A stretch of 64,000 nt of DNA from Metopolophium dirhodum. Taxonomy: Eukaryota > Arthropoda > Insecta > Hemiptera > Aphididae. Made by a program: the position numbers and the translations under genes. The stretch spans positions 28,830,001-28,894,000 of the forward strand of contig NC_083562.1 in assembly GCF_019925205.1 (NCBI RefSeq), written 5' to 3'. Positions 47,281 through 61,553 of this stretch are shown here, in pieces. The notes beneath the pieces are model-generated. The model was not told the origin of the DNA. It saw only the letters and a program-made list of their open reading frames with translations, and searched no databases. The stretch's first letter is position 1. Every line of letters begins with the position of its first letter.

Positions 47281-50200
47281 TTCCCCTTACGTTGGTATAG
47301 GTATTACAGGTATATTTAATTTTAAAAAAATAATTCACAATATAATAATAGCTACGATGCGCACCTGCGCGATATATACCTATAATTTAAAAAAAATAAG
47401 CCCTGCTTGTAAATCGATCTTGTAAATGATTTTAAATTTAAACATCGATAAAAATCGTTCAAAATCCTCTATAATGAAATCAAAATCGAAAATATTTTAT
47501 GAGAATATTCAATATTTATGTTAAAATTGAAAAAAAGTTTAAATCTATAATTTTATTTATCTCGCAATAATATTTTGAAAGTTGTTGTATAAAAATCAGT
47601 TTTAAATTAAAAAAAAAAAAAATTTTTATGTAAAAGTCAACAATAGCTAATGGGCAAAAGGTCAATAGTATGCTATTGTTCGTCAGTATAGGTAATTTTG
47701 TTTTCTTACGATCGTCATCGTTTCACAGCATCGTGTAACGAACTTATATTATAATAATATATGAATCGTGCATACAATACCTGGTAGGTACTCTGCACAC
47801 GTATACCTATATGGTTTGTGCAAATCAGCTACTGCAGCTGGTATACGGTATACGCGTATCTATCAAAATTAAAATCGTAATAATGAAAAAGTTGGTTATT
47901 TTAATGTTAGCTGCGGTCAATGACTATAATAGACAAAAACTCGCTTCAGTAGATATATCGTTTACGTATATGTTACCCTACAGCAACCCCTACGATTTTT
48001 TTAATATTTAGTATGCATTTAGTATACATTTGTATGCATATTTTCGAAATTCGTACGAATGTACGATCTCCCGTCCAAGTACAAAATAAATATCGATCCA
48101 AACGTTTCTATACCCGCAATTAGCGTTTCAGATTTGAGAGGCTGAAGCTCTACTACAGTAGTATTGAATAAGCTTAATCTTATAGTCTCTTCTCGCTGGT
48201 TTTCCGTATACGGATATAGTATAAAAACATATATTATGTCAATGTTACACGTGTTTGAAATTAATGATTATAGATAAATTGTTATAATAATATGTTTCAC
48301 CATTGATAGATTTCTATTTATATATAAAGGTTATAGGTATAATAATGACACATAAAAATGAAAAAACCTCGACCACGCTGTGTCCATACTGTATGTGAAT
48401 TTTCTTTTTGAAGTGTTTTTAGATTCAGTATAATACTATATGCATAAATTATATATTTACGTATTTACGATTACATTGGTATTGTAAAGTTGGTTTTAAA
48501 CACTACACGACATAAACATGACATAAGTTCCATATAATAGTGACGTAGTGTTATAGCAGTAGGTACATAGGTAATTAGGTAAATAACTGATCAGGTGGCT
48601 ATAGGTTATAAGATATGTGTATACAATTTTTATATTATAGATAAATTTGTAGCAAACGATAGTGGTTACTGGTTCTCTATAACAATAATGATAGGTGGGT
48701 GGTAAAATATACGCTGATGTTCGGTATTTTGTCATACCACATAATACATGTGAAGTTCAGATTATTATTCGGAGTTTGTGCGGAGAACGGTGTCCATAGC
48801 AACGTTTGGAGGGATAGCGATGGTGATAGGGATGGATGGTGGGGTATAAAGTGGTTGCTGTGGATACCAGGGGGAGGGCCACAAGTATTAGACCAAAAAC
48901 GAAAAACAGAAACAGATAGATATTAAAAGATTGAAAATATCTGTTAAAAATTAAATTAAATTGGTTGCTGCAAAATATTATAATACCTATATAAGTAATG
49001 CGGTTGGATATTTATCCCAACACCTCGCGATTAATTCATAATTATTATTATCACGCGCGTGTTGTTATTAGATGTGATAAATTTTAACGTGAATAATAGG
49101 GATATTTGATGTATTTATTTTCATTATTGAATATAGACTTATAATATTATGCAGGCTAGTTACGTGTAATAGGTGTGGATATTTACCCGCGGGAGCGTGT
49201 GTAGAGTTTTTAATTATATAGTCAAGGAATAACTAATAAGCATACGATTAACCTCGTATTCGATTATCGGGTCTTCGAAATTAAAATTGCAAATCGTATT
49301 ATAATATATAATATACTGTATAGATATATTATAAAGAATCAAAACCGGAATAAATACGATGAATTATCGACATTTAAGCAGTAATTCGTTATAATATTGT
49401 GGCGATTCGCGCCTATTACAACAATATATAATATATAGGTATTATGTGCACACACATTAAAATATATACAATTAATGAAATCCGGTGTAGTATTTGATGG
49501 TAGAACATTCAAAATATATTTCGTTAAAACAGAGGCGCCTTACGATAAATGTCACCGCGTTTATTTTTAATTATTTTGTGGCAACGTCAAGTTTCTATAA
49601 GATAAACTCTAAAACTAACCATAGTATAAGTATATAAATGTAGGTATACGAACTGTCGAGGTGATAATATATAAATATATAATTATAATATTTAATATAA
49701 TAGTTGGGAATTGTTATGATCACTAGCTTATTTACCGTCGCTATTCTATCACTGCGATACCGCTGCAGCCTACAATGAAAAAAAGGAAATTCAGATAGAT
49801 AATCAACAAAAAAAAACGGAGCGTATCATTGCGAAGATTTTTCACTATTTAAAATTTAAGTTTCGATGAAATAATTTCAACTTTATGAAACACAGTGCGA
49901 GTGCACCTATATATTGTATATACGACCACTGTGAACTTTCTACAAATTATTGAACTATGGGCAGGGAATGTAATGTAGCGACCCGAGTCCATCGCCTGTA
50001 AGATTACAAACCTTATAATTAGGCTTTTCATTTTTTTAAATTTTTTTCTGGAAACGGATTTTTTCATGAGTCGTGAGCTCATAACGAACTATTTTCCATT
50101 TTTTTTTTTGGTCTAGCATAAATTATTTAATATAATAATAATGTACAACAGGCGTCTACATTAAAATCTGTACTTTACTTTCTATAATACCTACGTAGTT

Positions 50201-50580
50201 TAGTCAGGATATATGTGCACAATTTTATCATTTACATAAATTCACATAATATGGGTGGTATATTATGAATACAAATATAATAGGTACATACTATAATATT
50301 ATATATTTATTATATATTTACAATTTTCATCTAGGATACTAACCCCTATTATTTCGTTCAGTAATGTATTAATTTATTCAAACTAAGATTTTCGGAATTT
50401 TCAAGTAGAGTGTACTTGTATTTTAGCAATACCTAGATATTAAAAAAAAAATAAATCTATTTTCTCTATAAAATGTTAATTAGATGACTTTTTTTTAAAA
50501 CTTTTATATACTTAAATTAAAATTCGAACTAGGTATAGTAGTTAATAGTTAATTGTGTTACTTTGTGTACTAAAGATATA
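47281..50580. other. Intergenic DNA without recognised features
   Basis: AT-rich. A short frame at 47811-48011 starts with a basic, hydrophobic stretch but shows no recognisable family, and splice context is absent. A GC-richer patch at 48770-48890 has no feature. Confidence 0.45.
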
Positions 50581-50589
50581 AGTCCATAA

Positions 50590-51070
50590 TATTGGGTTTG
50601 GAATGCAATGGGAACTATGATGATTTGATAATGTCAGTCATTTATATTAATCTATCAAGTATCAACATATAATATTTTAATTTGTTTAAACATTTTTTAA
50701 AAATAATAATAAATAATAATAAATACTATATATCCAATTTGCATACATTTTATATTTTTATGTAACCATTTTTAAGGACTATTATACATGTTTCTAACTC
50801 AGAAACTATACTCGTTCAAATATTGATTTACACGCATATACAAATTTGCATAAACATAATTTGCTCAATAATTTACAGTATAAAAAGGTTGGTTCTATCG
50901 TTTGAAAAAAATAAGTCAGTATCATCGTACGACACTCCTTAAATAGTATACAAATCTAAATAATTGAAAATATGGTACTTTTTAAGTGAGTAGGTACTTG
51001 TACTTAAAAATTCCAAAATTCATTAATAAATGAAAGATGGGGATGAGCATGCTTGATGAATCACTCTGTA
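50590..51070. repeat. Foldback family F copy
   Basis: Ends GGGATGAGCATGCTTGATG then AATCACTCTGTA; contains CTCAGAAACTATACTCGTTC and ATTTACAGTATAAAAAGG. Related in inverted orientation to 45690-46140. Confidence 0.6.
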
Positions 51071-51519
51071 TATAAGCATATACATTACTTTGGAAAGTAC
51101 TCCACGATTTAGTACAGGCCCTTGCGAAATTTCGTGTTTAGTTACACCCATTTTCCAAATAGGTGCCTGCAAAAATAAAATATAAATAACTTATAACATT
51201 ATGTACACGCATGTAATTTGACTTATTATTACATTTAGATACGGATCTCGAACGATTATAGTAATATTAATTACACCGTGTTTATGCATATTATTATTAA
51301 CATAATATATAATGTGCCCCATAACGTGTAGGACCTTTACCTACGATATACGCAGTTGATCTCATATTATTATTAATTATCGCCCGTGGGGAGAGATCAT
51401 ATTATTTTATACATATAGCTATATAGTTACACGAACTCGAATATAATATAGGTATAATGTTATTATTGGTACTTCGTATTGGTTTGGTCTAATAATATAA
51501 TATTACGGTCGCGTTTTTT

Positions 51520-52320
51520 ACGCACGTCGTAAAGTTTTCTCTTCGCGGTGGCGTTGTGTATAGAAAAAAATGCAGTAAGACTCGTAAAAAAAAAAAAAAA
51601 TGTACGCGTTAAACGGTAGCCGGGAGGACGACGCGTATATACCTACACCTACCTAGTACCTACCCAACATAATATGATATATTATTCGCGATTTCGATTT
51701 CCCGTCGTCATTTATCGGTCGATCGAATATGATTCATAACAGCTGCCAGCTTTGGATACATATATTATTATTATTGTATATACGGCGCGACGTTCGCACA
51801 TAATATAATGTAATATTGACAGCGCAATATACGATTTTCGCGCGTTGGTCGCCGATGTGTTTTGCGAGGGTTTTGCACATTACAATATTAACATTATGCG
51901 CATGCAGACACCGCAATTCTCGTCTGACCTTATTACGTTACTATTATATTATTATTGCGGTAAAATCGTCGCCGTTATTATAATATATTTCGCGAGTCTT
52001 ACAAGCTCTGCACCTACGCGCACGCGCACACGCATATAATAATATTATCATAGTCGGCGACGGACAGTTATTACACAAAAACTTACGCGGCGTGCGTGGC
52101 CCACGAAAACCCACGGGCGTCTGTCGCCGGGTCCCGCCGCGCCGCGCGAGGTCGCGTCACCAATGGCGTTTTGCGAAAATCTCGCCGACACACAGTCGTC
52201 GTAGGTGTACTGTAGAATCGCGCGAAGTGTTGTAAATATACACTTTCGTTTGACGACAACAACAACAACAACGACGACGACGACGACAACAACAATTTCG
52301 CAAACAATAATATTATACTT
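51520..52320 (-). promoter_or_regulatory. CpG-rich region, candidate promoter/5' exon of a minus-strand transcript
   Basis: Dense CpG from about 52085 to 52210, followed on plus by a CAA/CGA microsatellite (52252-52297). On the minus strand ACGCCGC precedes a strong donor GTAAGT at about 52085-52079. It could be an unlinked gene's first exon, or a distal 5'-UTR exon of CC2D2A. Inference only. Confidence 0.3.
52252..52297 (+). repeat. CAA/CGA trinucleotide microsatellite
   Basis: Interrupted run of ACA, CAA and CGA trinucleotides on plus. The minus frame reads poly-Ser/Leu, which is a repeat artefact. Confidence 0.85.
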
Positions 52321-52754
52321 AAAGGTATACCAATTGGAAATTATTCGAAAACAGCTCTCAATATTATGATATAGTCAAGACATAACGAAAAATACTTTTT
52401 CAACGATATATGCATGTATACTGCCAGTTAATAACTATTTTACAAAGCTTCGGTACTATATACTGCAGTATAATACCCCAAAAACAAAAATTTAAGACAA
52501 TCCAGTATTCATACACTTATATATACGTCCAGAAATGTACAATATATTATTACCGTTAGATGTTAAACATAATAACTTTCCAAGATTCTTTAAAAAAAAA
52601 TCAACTACCTCCGGCTAGAACAAAATATATAGATATGCCCCTACTTATAACTAATGTTTAGGATATTATTCCATTACTTATTAGTTGTTACATTAATTTA
52701 ATAAATTATGATTTTAGTAATTATTGATAATTTTAGTTTCATAGCTTTATATTT

Positions 52755-52975
52755 GAGTGCGGCAACTATGGCCATAAACTATTGTAGGGATTATTGACTA
52801 TTGTTGGTACAGTAATGTCGTTACGGTTGTTACTGTAGGTAAGCAACTCGCGTGTATATGTGGCAAGGTTTTTTCTACTATGAACCCGGGTAGTCACCCA
52901 TCCGGGAACTAGTAGCAGCGGACGTTACTTACCCTCAGCCGCATTGCGTGACTGATAGCAGCCAACGCGCTTTTA
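52755..52975 (-). mobile_element. 5S-rRNA-type SINE, copy 2
   Basis: Same layout as 44634-44901 on the minus strand: head CGCGTTGGCTGCTATCAG, box CGGATGGGTGACTACCCGG, and tail TTTATGGCCATAGTTGCCG. Slightly shorter, with no poly-A and no clear target duplication. Confidence 0.7.
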
Positions 52976-53094
52976 TAGAAGTATTTGTTTTTATATCAAA
53001 ACATGTTATTGTAACAACCATAGGTTTTACATTAAATAGTAATAATTTTTAAACACGGTTTAAGTGAAAAGCTTACCTAATATACTTTATACAT

Positions 53095-53480
53095 TCGTTC
53101 TTTCCTCAAGGATAATAGTCCATCAAAATGGTTTTAGAAAAATATGAAATAATTGTAATATTTTATCTAGTATTTTCTATACTCAAACAATTTTCACAAA
53201 TTATAAAATGTTGATATATTAGTGTTCCCTACTAGAATTGTCATATCATTAAATCCCCATACTATATATCACATATCTTTAAACTTATTATACGTGGTAC
53301 GCAAAATTAAATTTCTCAAAAACTACTCGTTCGAATTTTGATTTTGATACATTAATATTTTCAACAAAAAAAATCTCTACTAAATAATTGACAGTAAAAA
53401 AAGGTGATTCTTGTTTGAAAAAAATTTGATGGTATCGCGTAAATGTTATAAAAAAATCAAAAAATTATTTTAAAATCCTT
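53095..53480. repeat. Foldback family F copy
   Basis: Contains TCAAAAACTACTCGTTCGAA, also present at 63552-63577, and the flanking order (AATGTTGATA, GACAGTAAAAAAAGG) follows the other copies. Confidence 0.6.
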
Positions 53481-53559
53481 AATTCTTCTTAAAAACTCCA
53501 TGTACATGTATCGGGCGCTGAAATCAATCGCTTCAAAATAATAGGTACGAGTTGAGGAA

Positions 53560-55860
53560 ACGGTTCGAAAAGCTTGTAATATAATATTATCGCCGCCGAC
53601 ACGTCTGATGTCGATTAGGAATCGACTTTGAATTTACGTCATCGTTTCTCTTTTCGCCTACCTCCACGCACACGCACAAAAATCTACGCATATTATATAA
53701 AAATCATTCTGATGGCGATTCGTGCCTACGGGCGATATAATCATTTGGACAAAACTATATTATTATTTATTAATACACACGATCGTATAATATACTCGAG
53801 TATTTGGCGTATATCATTATTATTATTATGACGCGCAGACAGACGATTCGCGCGAGTAGGTTCTATTTATTTACGACAGACGAGATTACATGACGATTTA
53901 TACGTATCCGCGATACACACAGCGAAAACGCAATATTAATATATTGTTATACGTATAACTATATAGTACATTACCATTTACCGCCATGTGTGCGAGCGTA
54001 TTCGAATTAAATCGCAGCGCGCCTGTTTGCATTGTAGCAGTGTTGTGCATACACCTTATGTTACTTCCAACGCGATACAGCACACGCACTATCCGTATTT
54101 GCAGAAAATTTGAACGCCAGTGCCCATATTATAATATTATGCTATTCATTATTACGTACCTATATTGATATTATAATATACCTACGTCATGGTCGCGGTG
54201 GCTGAACGCGTTTTTTCGTGTAAACAATATTACCGTGTACAGCACAATGTATAGGTAGTGTGCAGTGCGTTTTCGAGACATTATTGGGCTGCGGCAGTTG
54301 TACGATAATAGCTGCAGGGAGTCCTTTGCAGTGGGTGAGTGTGGGGTATGACTACCACACTGACTTAAAAATGTCGTGATAGTTATAATATTGTCCTTCC
54401 ACACACCATCGTCATAATTTACATATATATCATTACGTATTCAAATTTAATATGTTTCGACAATATATTTTGGTAATAATGGATTAAAAACCATATAAAT
54501 ACATTGAAATCTTAAAAAAGTCAATATAAAATGCACGATTGCAGGTATAATAAAAATCATAATTTAAAAAATATAAAAATCTATAAAGTATAAACTATAA
54601 GTGAGTGTAAAATATGTTTAATTAAAGATATTAGGTATTAATTAAGTGTGACGTGCATACAGAACAAGTAAAATATTTATATGATGAAAATTAAACCGTA
54701 AGTAATTTATAAGATAAGTGTAAAAAATGTTAACTAACGGAAATTGTTACAATGTATAAACATGGAAAAAAGACCTGCAAAATCAAAAATGTTAAAAAAT
54801 GCACAAGAATTCAAAATTCATAAGTATTTAGTACATAATTCAAACTTTGTGTTGAAGCTATGTTTTATTGTAAGCTGAAATAGGTAAATGCATTTATCTA
54901 CAAAGTCACAGCACAAGTTATTGATCATCATAATCAAAAGTCATAATTATGCACAACATTATGTTACCATCTGCTATGGGGATTATCGCTATTGTTGCTT
55001 ATGTGTTACATAGTTTTAATTCTGCCAACTGCTAGCTATTTGAAAAGCACATTAGTCGAAGTGAATAATAATTTCAATTAGGATTATAAAAGGAAAGGAA
55101 AGAAAATATTTTACACACTTACATTACATCTATACATACTATTCCATATTATATTAAAATTGGGCCGTCTTAAAGTTTGCATATCCGAAAAACACTGAAA
55201 ATACTCCCATGATAGTAAAATCAGCTGTACACAATATTACGCACGGGTTTCTGTAAGAAATATCTCAATATGCATTGTTATTGTTTTTTTATATATAATA
55301 CGTAGACTGAAATAAACACTTGGCTTGTAAAAATTATTAATTATAATATAGTATCTGTTATTATATTATATTATTATTATCAAATTTCTTGCGTACCTAC
55401 TTCACTTACTTGTGTCTTAAATATAATCACGTTAGTGATAGTACAAGTGACTTACGTCTAGCAGATTTGCAGTAAACGTCCATGGTGTATTTTTGTTTAT
55501 ATTTATTATTACATAAGAATATTTTTTATAATTGTATATATAAATGTTTAATTAGGAGTGTTTGAAATGCTGTGCACATCAGAATATAAACCCGTTGTGC
55601 GTGTTTTTGACAGTGCTATTTTCCTATACCTACGTAGTCAAAATCGGTCAAGCAGTTTTTGAGTTTTTAAGTCTATAAGGACATAAGGACATTGCTTTTT
55701 GCTGTACATTTGAATAACAAATAATAAAGTATTATTTTATTTTATTTAAAAATAAATCCCATACCATAACACGCATATGATAATGTTATTTCTGTAACCA
55801 ATAGCCAACCGTCTATATACAAACAAAAATTATTCAATTTTCGTGAGCCAACACGAAAAA
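53560..55860. other. Intergenic DNA without recognised features
   Basis: AT-rich with some CpG-containing stretches near 53580-54130. Short frames here have no recognisable content. Confidence 0.4.
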
Positions 55861-55876
55861 TTCTTGTGTGAACCAC

Positions 55877-56044
55877 CCGGGCCGTGCTCAAGGGGTAGGG
55901 GAGGGTGTCATATCCCCTATTTAGCTTGTTCGTGTCATATAAAATATATGATAAAGTAACGAAAGTATATATACTACTATATTACTAAAAATGTGCAAAA
56001 ATGCATATCCCCCCCCCCTTTCAATAAATCTGAGCACGCCACTG
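55877..56044. mobile_element. hAT-like MITE remnant
   Basis: Left CCGGGCCGTGCTCAAG and inverted right CAGTGGCGTGCTCAGA, with a G-rich left and a run of C near the right end, as in the other hAT-like MITEs. No matching target duplication. Confidence 0.5.
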
Positions 56045-59000
56045 CACTCTATAGTAACCTATTTATATAAATGTCATTTGTGTGTGTTGAAGTGTAACTA
56101 GGATAAAAATTGAAACGCGAAAATACTGTCTGGGGGTGAGAATCCGTTCGAATGAGAATACTATTATAAAATAATACCGCCATTTTCACCAATATTATAA
56201 ACTATTGAAGTACCTTATATAAATACGTAATTTAATAATTACATGTACCTACACATATTAATTTCACATTTTTTTAGTTTTACGGTGCTATTTTTTTTTG
56301 GGTTAGCCTTTATATTTACCGACATTTAATCTAACCCTACCCTCTATCAATATATCAGTACACCACTGTATAGTATACTGTCACATCATCGCTCGAACGC
56401 GCATTGTACACACACAAGAAACATAAAATCATACATTATTACTCAATAGTCATGATAATAATGAAACGTGTGGTTCAGGCAGAAAAAAAATCAGGGGGTT
56501 CATAAGTAAAAATATTAAACATATATATTGTTAATAATTTTAAATATTGTTCATTTACCGTAAGGACGTTTTCATAAGTGTTTGACATCGATCTTTATAA
56601 AAATAACAATTGTTGACGATGTGGGTATAATGTTTAGATTATGAAACATTTTGGTTTGTACCCCAACTCTTTCCAATGTATACGTTCCTGATGAGACTAT
56701 AATGCTATAATATTATGTATTATTTTATAAATGTATTCGCTGCTTGGCATTATACAGACGGCATAAATAAGTAACAATTCATATTTTCAACACTTGTAAA
56801 AAGTCGACAAGGTTATAGTCATCTGTACACAGTGTATAGGTATATATATATATATACCTGTGAACTACGGACGAGGTATGCGCCGTGTTACGGATCAGTG
56901 GGATCAGATTTTTAAAGTAATAGTAATTACCGACCCACTCTGTTTACCTTAGACGGTCGTCGCGCCATCGCCGCCGACGATGTACAATTTGATATAATAT
57001 TATTATATAACATTGGTTTATAATATTATAAATTATAATGTTGTATATCGGTTCCAGTTTCATGCACACTCCGCAGGACCCCACGTATTTTATCGATCCG
57101 TTTTTAAAGACCGTTTGGCCTCTACAACAGTATTATTATAGGTATAATAGTATGTACATATGGATGTGTATGTAGTGTGTAAGTTATATAAAATATATTA
57201 ATTTTGTTTTATCCATATGCTCTTTAAGTAGCAAATCAGATCGATAATTGTATTATATTTTACATATTTTGTAATAAAACGAAATCATCAAATATAGGTA
57301 ATTAAATAAGTTTCGACGAATACATTTTCTTTGATGTTATTTTTTATACTACTAATTTATAACTGACATGCTTATTTATTATAATTTAAGTTATTTGTTT
57401 ATTTGTTTTTGACGTAATATGAAAAAAATAGTTAAAACTTTTAAATGAGTAAAACACAGCATAATATTATCATCCTGATGAATCTGCTCATTAAAAAAAA
57501 AACACAAATTATATTATATATATATATATATTTATATAGCACATCAAGCTTATATAATCTGTATCATTAGGCAGATAATCATTATAGTATATCAAATTTA
57601 CTTGTTAATATGCTATTTTGTATAGATTGTACATTTAAAGTCTTATCGATTAAAAATAAAAAGTAAATACCCGATAGATTATTATTTATCACGTCATATT
57701 AAAATATATTATTATTACAATTTTATTAAAACCAACACGAAATTCCTAAAAGAATATTTTAATTTTACAATTGTGTACCTAAATTGCCTAACTACGACGC
57801 CGTGTGATTTTAGTTTTTAATTCGTTAAAAATATTGTATTACACTTATGAGATTCAAGAGAATTACAAAATATCCAATGATATTACTTTCACCAAAATCG
57901 ATAAAATAAAAAGACAAAAATATATGTTATAGTCATAGGAATTGTGGAAAATTCAGGAATTCTCTATAGTTCCCGATACTTGTTCCCGTACATTTTCGGG
58001 CAATATTAACAACTATTTAAATATTTTCTATCTATATTTTCAAGGCATTTTGTTAGAATATCTGAAAAATCTACCTATGAATTATAATATATAAAAATAA
58101 TAGTAATTTTATAATTTTTAACATTTTGATTAAAAATTTAAAAAAAAATATTGTTCATTGGTAGTTAATAACTAATATTTCGTTTTTTTAAAACAGTTTC
58201 ATAGTAACAACGCATTTGAAATGCACGATCGAAAACTTGCACAGCTTGTAGGTAAAAGTCAAAATTAAAATCGTAAAAATAGTGATAATAAAAAGTGATA
58301 TTTTCAATGAAAAAGAAAGAAAAATTATGATTTAAATTTAATTATAAATCAGAAAACAATTAAACCAATATTGTGCAACAATATAAAAGTCTGAAAATTA
58401 TAAAATCAATATATTACCTAATTAAAATTTACATTAGAAAAACTAGTGTTATACAGGTAGGCATCGATAGTGAAATCAAAAATTTCATTTCGATTTTAAG
58501 CTCAGAATCAATAGCTGTTTATACTTGTCGGGTAATCGACTATATAAGATCACCTAACCAGATATTTTGTTGTTCACTTGTCGTGTAAATAAAAAGCGTA
58601 AAGTTGACGGTCGATTTTAAATGTGTAAATAGTAATGGTTCAACGTTCAGTAGGTATCTATCACTACTACAATTGTATGGTGTACATAACACAACATAAC
58701 ATAACAATTAATTATGTACCTATAATATAAAACTATGCGTATTGTGCTTTGGTGGAAAGCAGATAACTTTTTAATTGTATATGGAATCGTAGCCCTCCAC
58801 TCACATTGTTGTTAATAATGTTAGTAAACCTGAAATTGTAAAGGATTTCCGCCTATGGACTATTCTGTTTAATATATAGACAACTGATTCTAAACGAAAA
58901 TCACTGCAGCTTTATAGAGCGCTTAATTAAGTTGATAATTTATTGGTCATGTATACTGCTGCACTGCAGCATTCATCGAAATCATAATAATATATGTCCT

Positions 59001-59217
59001 TAACTTGTATAAGTCGTCGTTGAATGAATAGATTAAATTAGAAAACACGAGATGAAGTCATTAATTTATAAGAATACAAATAGAACTTAATAGTTTGCGA
59101 GATATACCTATGACGTATGTATTCGTTGCGCTCATCAGTCCAATAACTAGACACCTTAAATACAATATTAGGTATTAGTTAATATTTTATAGGTTATGTT
59201 AAATTTAATGTAATTAC
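56045..59217. other. Intergenic DNA without recognised features
   Basis: Very AT-rich, with TA microsatellites near 56835-56855 and 57515-57535. No coding content. Confidence 0.45.
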
Positions 59218-59240
59218 AGGGGCGTCCCTAGATTGTTTCC
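59218..59240 (+). other. Possible hAT-like left end
   Basis: CAGGGGCGTCCCTAG resembles the hAT-type termini elsewhere in the window; the partner end was not found. Confidence 0.3.
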
Positions 59241-59579
59241 TATAAGAGGGGCAAACCCATCTTAACTCAACAATTATGTTCATAAAAGCTAGTAAAAGCT
59301 AACTATATTATATAGGTATAATAGTATACTGTTATACCTTTTTATTTTTATTTAATATTATAGAACCATTTTATAATAGGTATGGCTTTAAAAACATAAA
59401 TATATAGGTATATTGGAATAGACAAGATATTATAGCCACCTGGCGGGATTATGATGAAACAATCAGCCCGCAGTATAATGGTAATTCGCGTTTCCCCCGA
59501 ATGATAATAATACGACAACGTGTCATAAGACCTAAATAATAATAAATGTCAGTCTGAAAATTCCGAACATAAATTTATA

Positions 59580-59720
59580 GGATATTGACAACGACGTGAA
59601 CGCGAGGGAGAGAATCGCGCGCTGTCGTGCGTCAATTAGAAATAATAAAACGCGGGCGTGACGATGACGGGAAATCCGGCGCGCGTTAGAAAACGTTCGT
59701 TTCCGTTCGTATATTGTGCA
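59580..59720. promoter_or_regulatory. CpG-rich island
   Basis: Short CpG-dense stretch (AATCGCGCGCTGTCGTGCG, AATCCGGCGCGCG) in AT-rich DNA. Nature unknown. Confidence 0.2.
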
Positions 59721-61365
59721 TTGTTGCTATATGCTGCAGCACGATTGTTATTATTATTTTTATTTTGTTCTTAAGTGCATGTATTTTGTCGAGTACTGGA
59801 CGAATAGAGGACGCTGAAAACGCCGATTCGTGTCCAACATAATATTACGCGTATTTCTAATAAAATGACATATTTCAATACGATGATATTCGATTAATGC
59901 TGTTGTAGCAGAACATATTTTGTTATGTATGAAATGTCTATATTATGTGTACACGTTAATAATTTGCGTTAATGTGAGAGACCTAAAATCACTAAAAACT
60001 CTAAAATACTACAAATGCTTATTAAAATTGACCCCTATACCTATTAATTTACTTATAATTTTAATTTTAAGGACTGTTGAATTAAAAATTGAAAATTATT
60101 TTTCCTTCACAACCTAGAAAAGATGATAATAAATTCATACATACATCCAAAACAGCAATCGGGAAGTCCATAAACTAACCTAAACTTATTGGTCTAAAAC
60201 CTCAAAAACCCAATACGGGTGCTCCAACAGCCTTGATAATTTATATTTTAACATGTTTAAACATAGTCATATTGCGAGTGAAGGTTATTTTCTCATGACC
60301 CGCGGTGCGTACTATGCAGGAAGGTAAATAAACAAAAAAACAATTTAACTTTTTAAAGTTGAAAAATAATCTAGTTAAACACCTGGATCCGATAAACTAC
60401 ACATTCAACGACTAAGCGAATTATAATGTTTACATATTAACAGTTGTACATCATAGACATTACACACTATAATAGAAAATGCTCAAGGATATGAAAACCC
60501 GAAACAAACAATTCACGACCGTGGTCTGAAATAAGGCCATGACATCCTCACAATATTGGAACACGTTCACCTGCAACTTACACCAAAACTAATCTAGTAC
60601 TAACACCAACTAACCAACCAAAGCAATAAAAAAACAATATATTTGTCACCAAAAAACTATTACGACTAAGACTAACTGAATCTAAAATTGACACTAATAT
60701 ACTTACAATTTTACTAATTTGATTGTTTATTTTTTTTTCAACCGTAACTTCTATAGGGTTATTGGCTTAGAATATTTACAACAGAAATACATACATTTAG
60801 GTACATTATGAGATTGAATATAACATCTGAATCTTACAAGTAAAAATATGTTAGAGTATAATGCAGGTACAAGAATAAATAAAAATTAATAAAATAATCA
60901 AAGGAAAAATTAGATAGAATTATATAATTTAGATATTATTAAGAATTTTAGGATTTTATTGATGTTTTGTTGAAAAGGTCCCAATGCTTCGTATATGTGT
61001 TCAGGTATATTGAAAATAGTTCTGGTAGCAGTTGCGACAGTAAAGTTACATTGTTTGAACTGTATAGGTACCAAAAACTTAATTTAAGCTAAGCATAATA
61101 ATTTTCTAATTTATCAGTTTCGACTGTAGAGTTATTGTGTTAGTTCTTACGTGGTAGTAACTATAAAACCATATCTGCAAATGTGGTGTATTAGACATCA
61201 ATGACAGGTATAATACTAAACGAGGAAATACGGGAGGATTTCTATGTTGATAATTATTAGAGAAAACAGTTACTAAGTATTCATAATCATACCAATTATC
61301 ACCAAGTACCAACAATTTAACGTATATTATATTGAAAAATAATGTTCATATCATAATATATTTTA
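59721..61365. other. Intergenic DNA without recognised features
   Basis: AT-rich; no gene, and no repeat that I could pair within the window. Confidence 0.4.
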
Positions 61366-61552
61366 AGGCTTGGTGCGGCGTGGTGTTTGCATTCAGACAC
61401 GAAACGTGTTCTGAGTGTACGCGACCGACCGATGTCACTTGTTCCAGGATGGGTGGCCACCCGGGTTTTTAATGAAAAATGCCCATATGCGTGTTCAAAT
61501 CAGCCATACCCTCCCCAGCCTAATGACCTCAGAGCCTTAATTAAAAAAAAAA
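61366..61552 (+). mobile_element. 5S-rRNA-type SINE, copy 3, plus orientation
   Basis: Starts near GGCTTGGTGCGGCGTGG, carries GGATGGGTGGCCACCCGGG (61448-61465), and ends CCTAATGACCTCAGAGCC then a run of 11 A (to 61553). ATCATAATATAT before and ATCATATATATA after suggest a target duplication. Confidence 0.7.
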
Positions 61553-61553
61553 A

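Noticed and set aside
52083..52307. 74-codon minus-strand frame with a Ser/Leu run
   Set aside because: The run is the translation of a trinucleotide microsatellite; the remainder lacks similarity.
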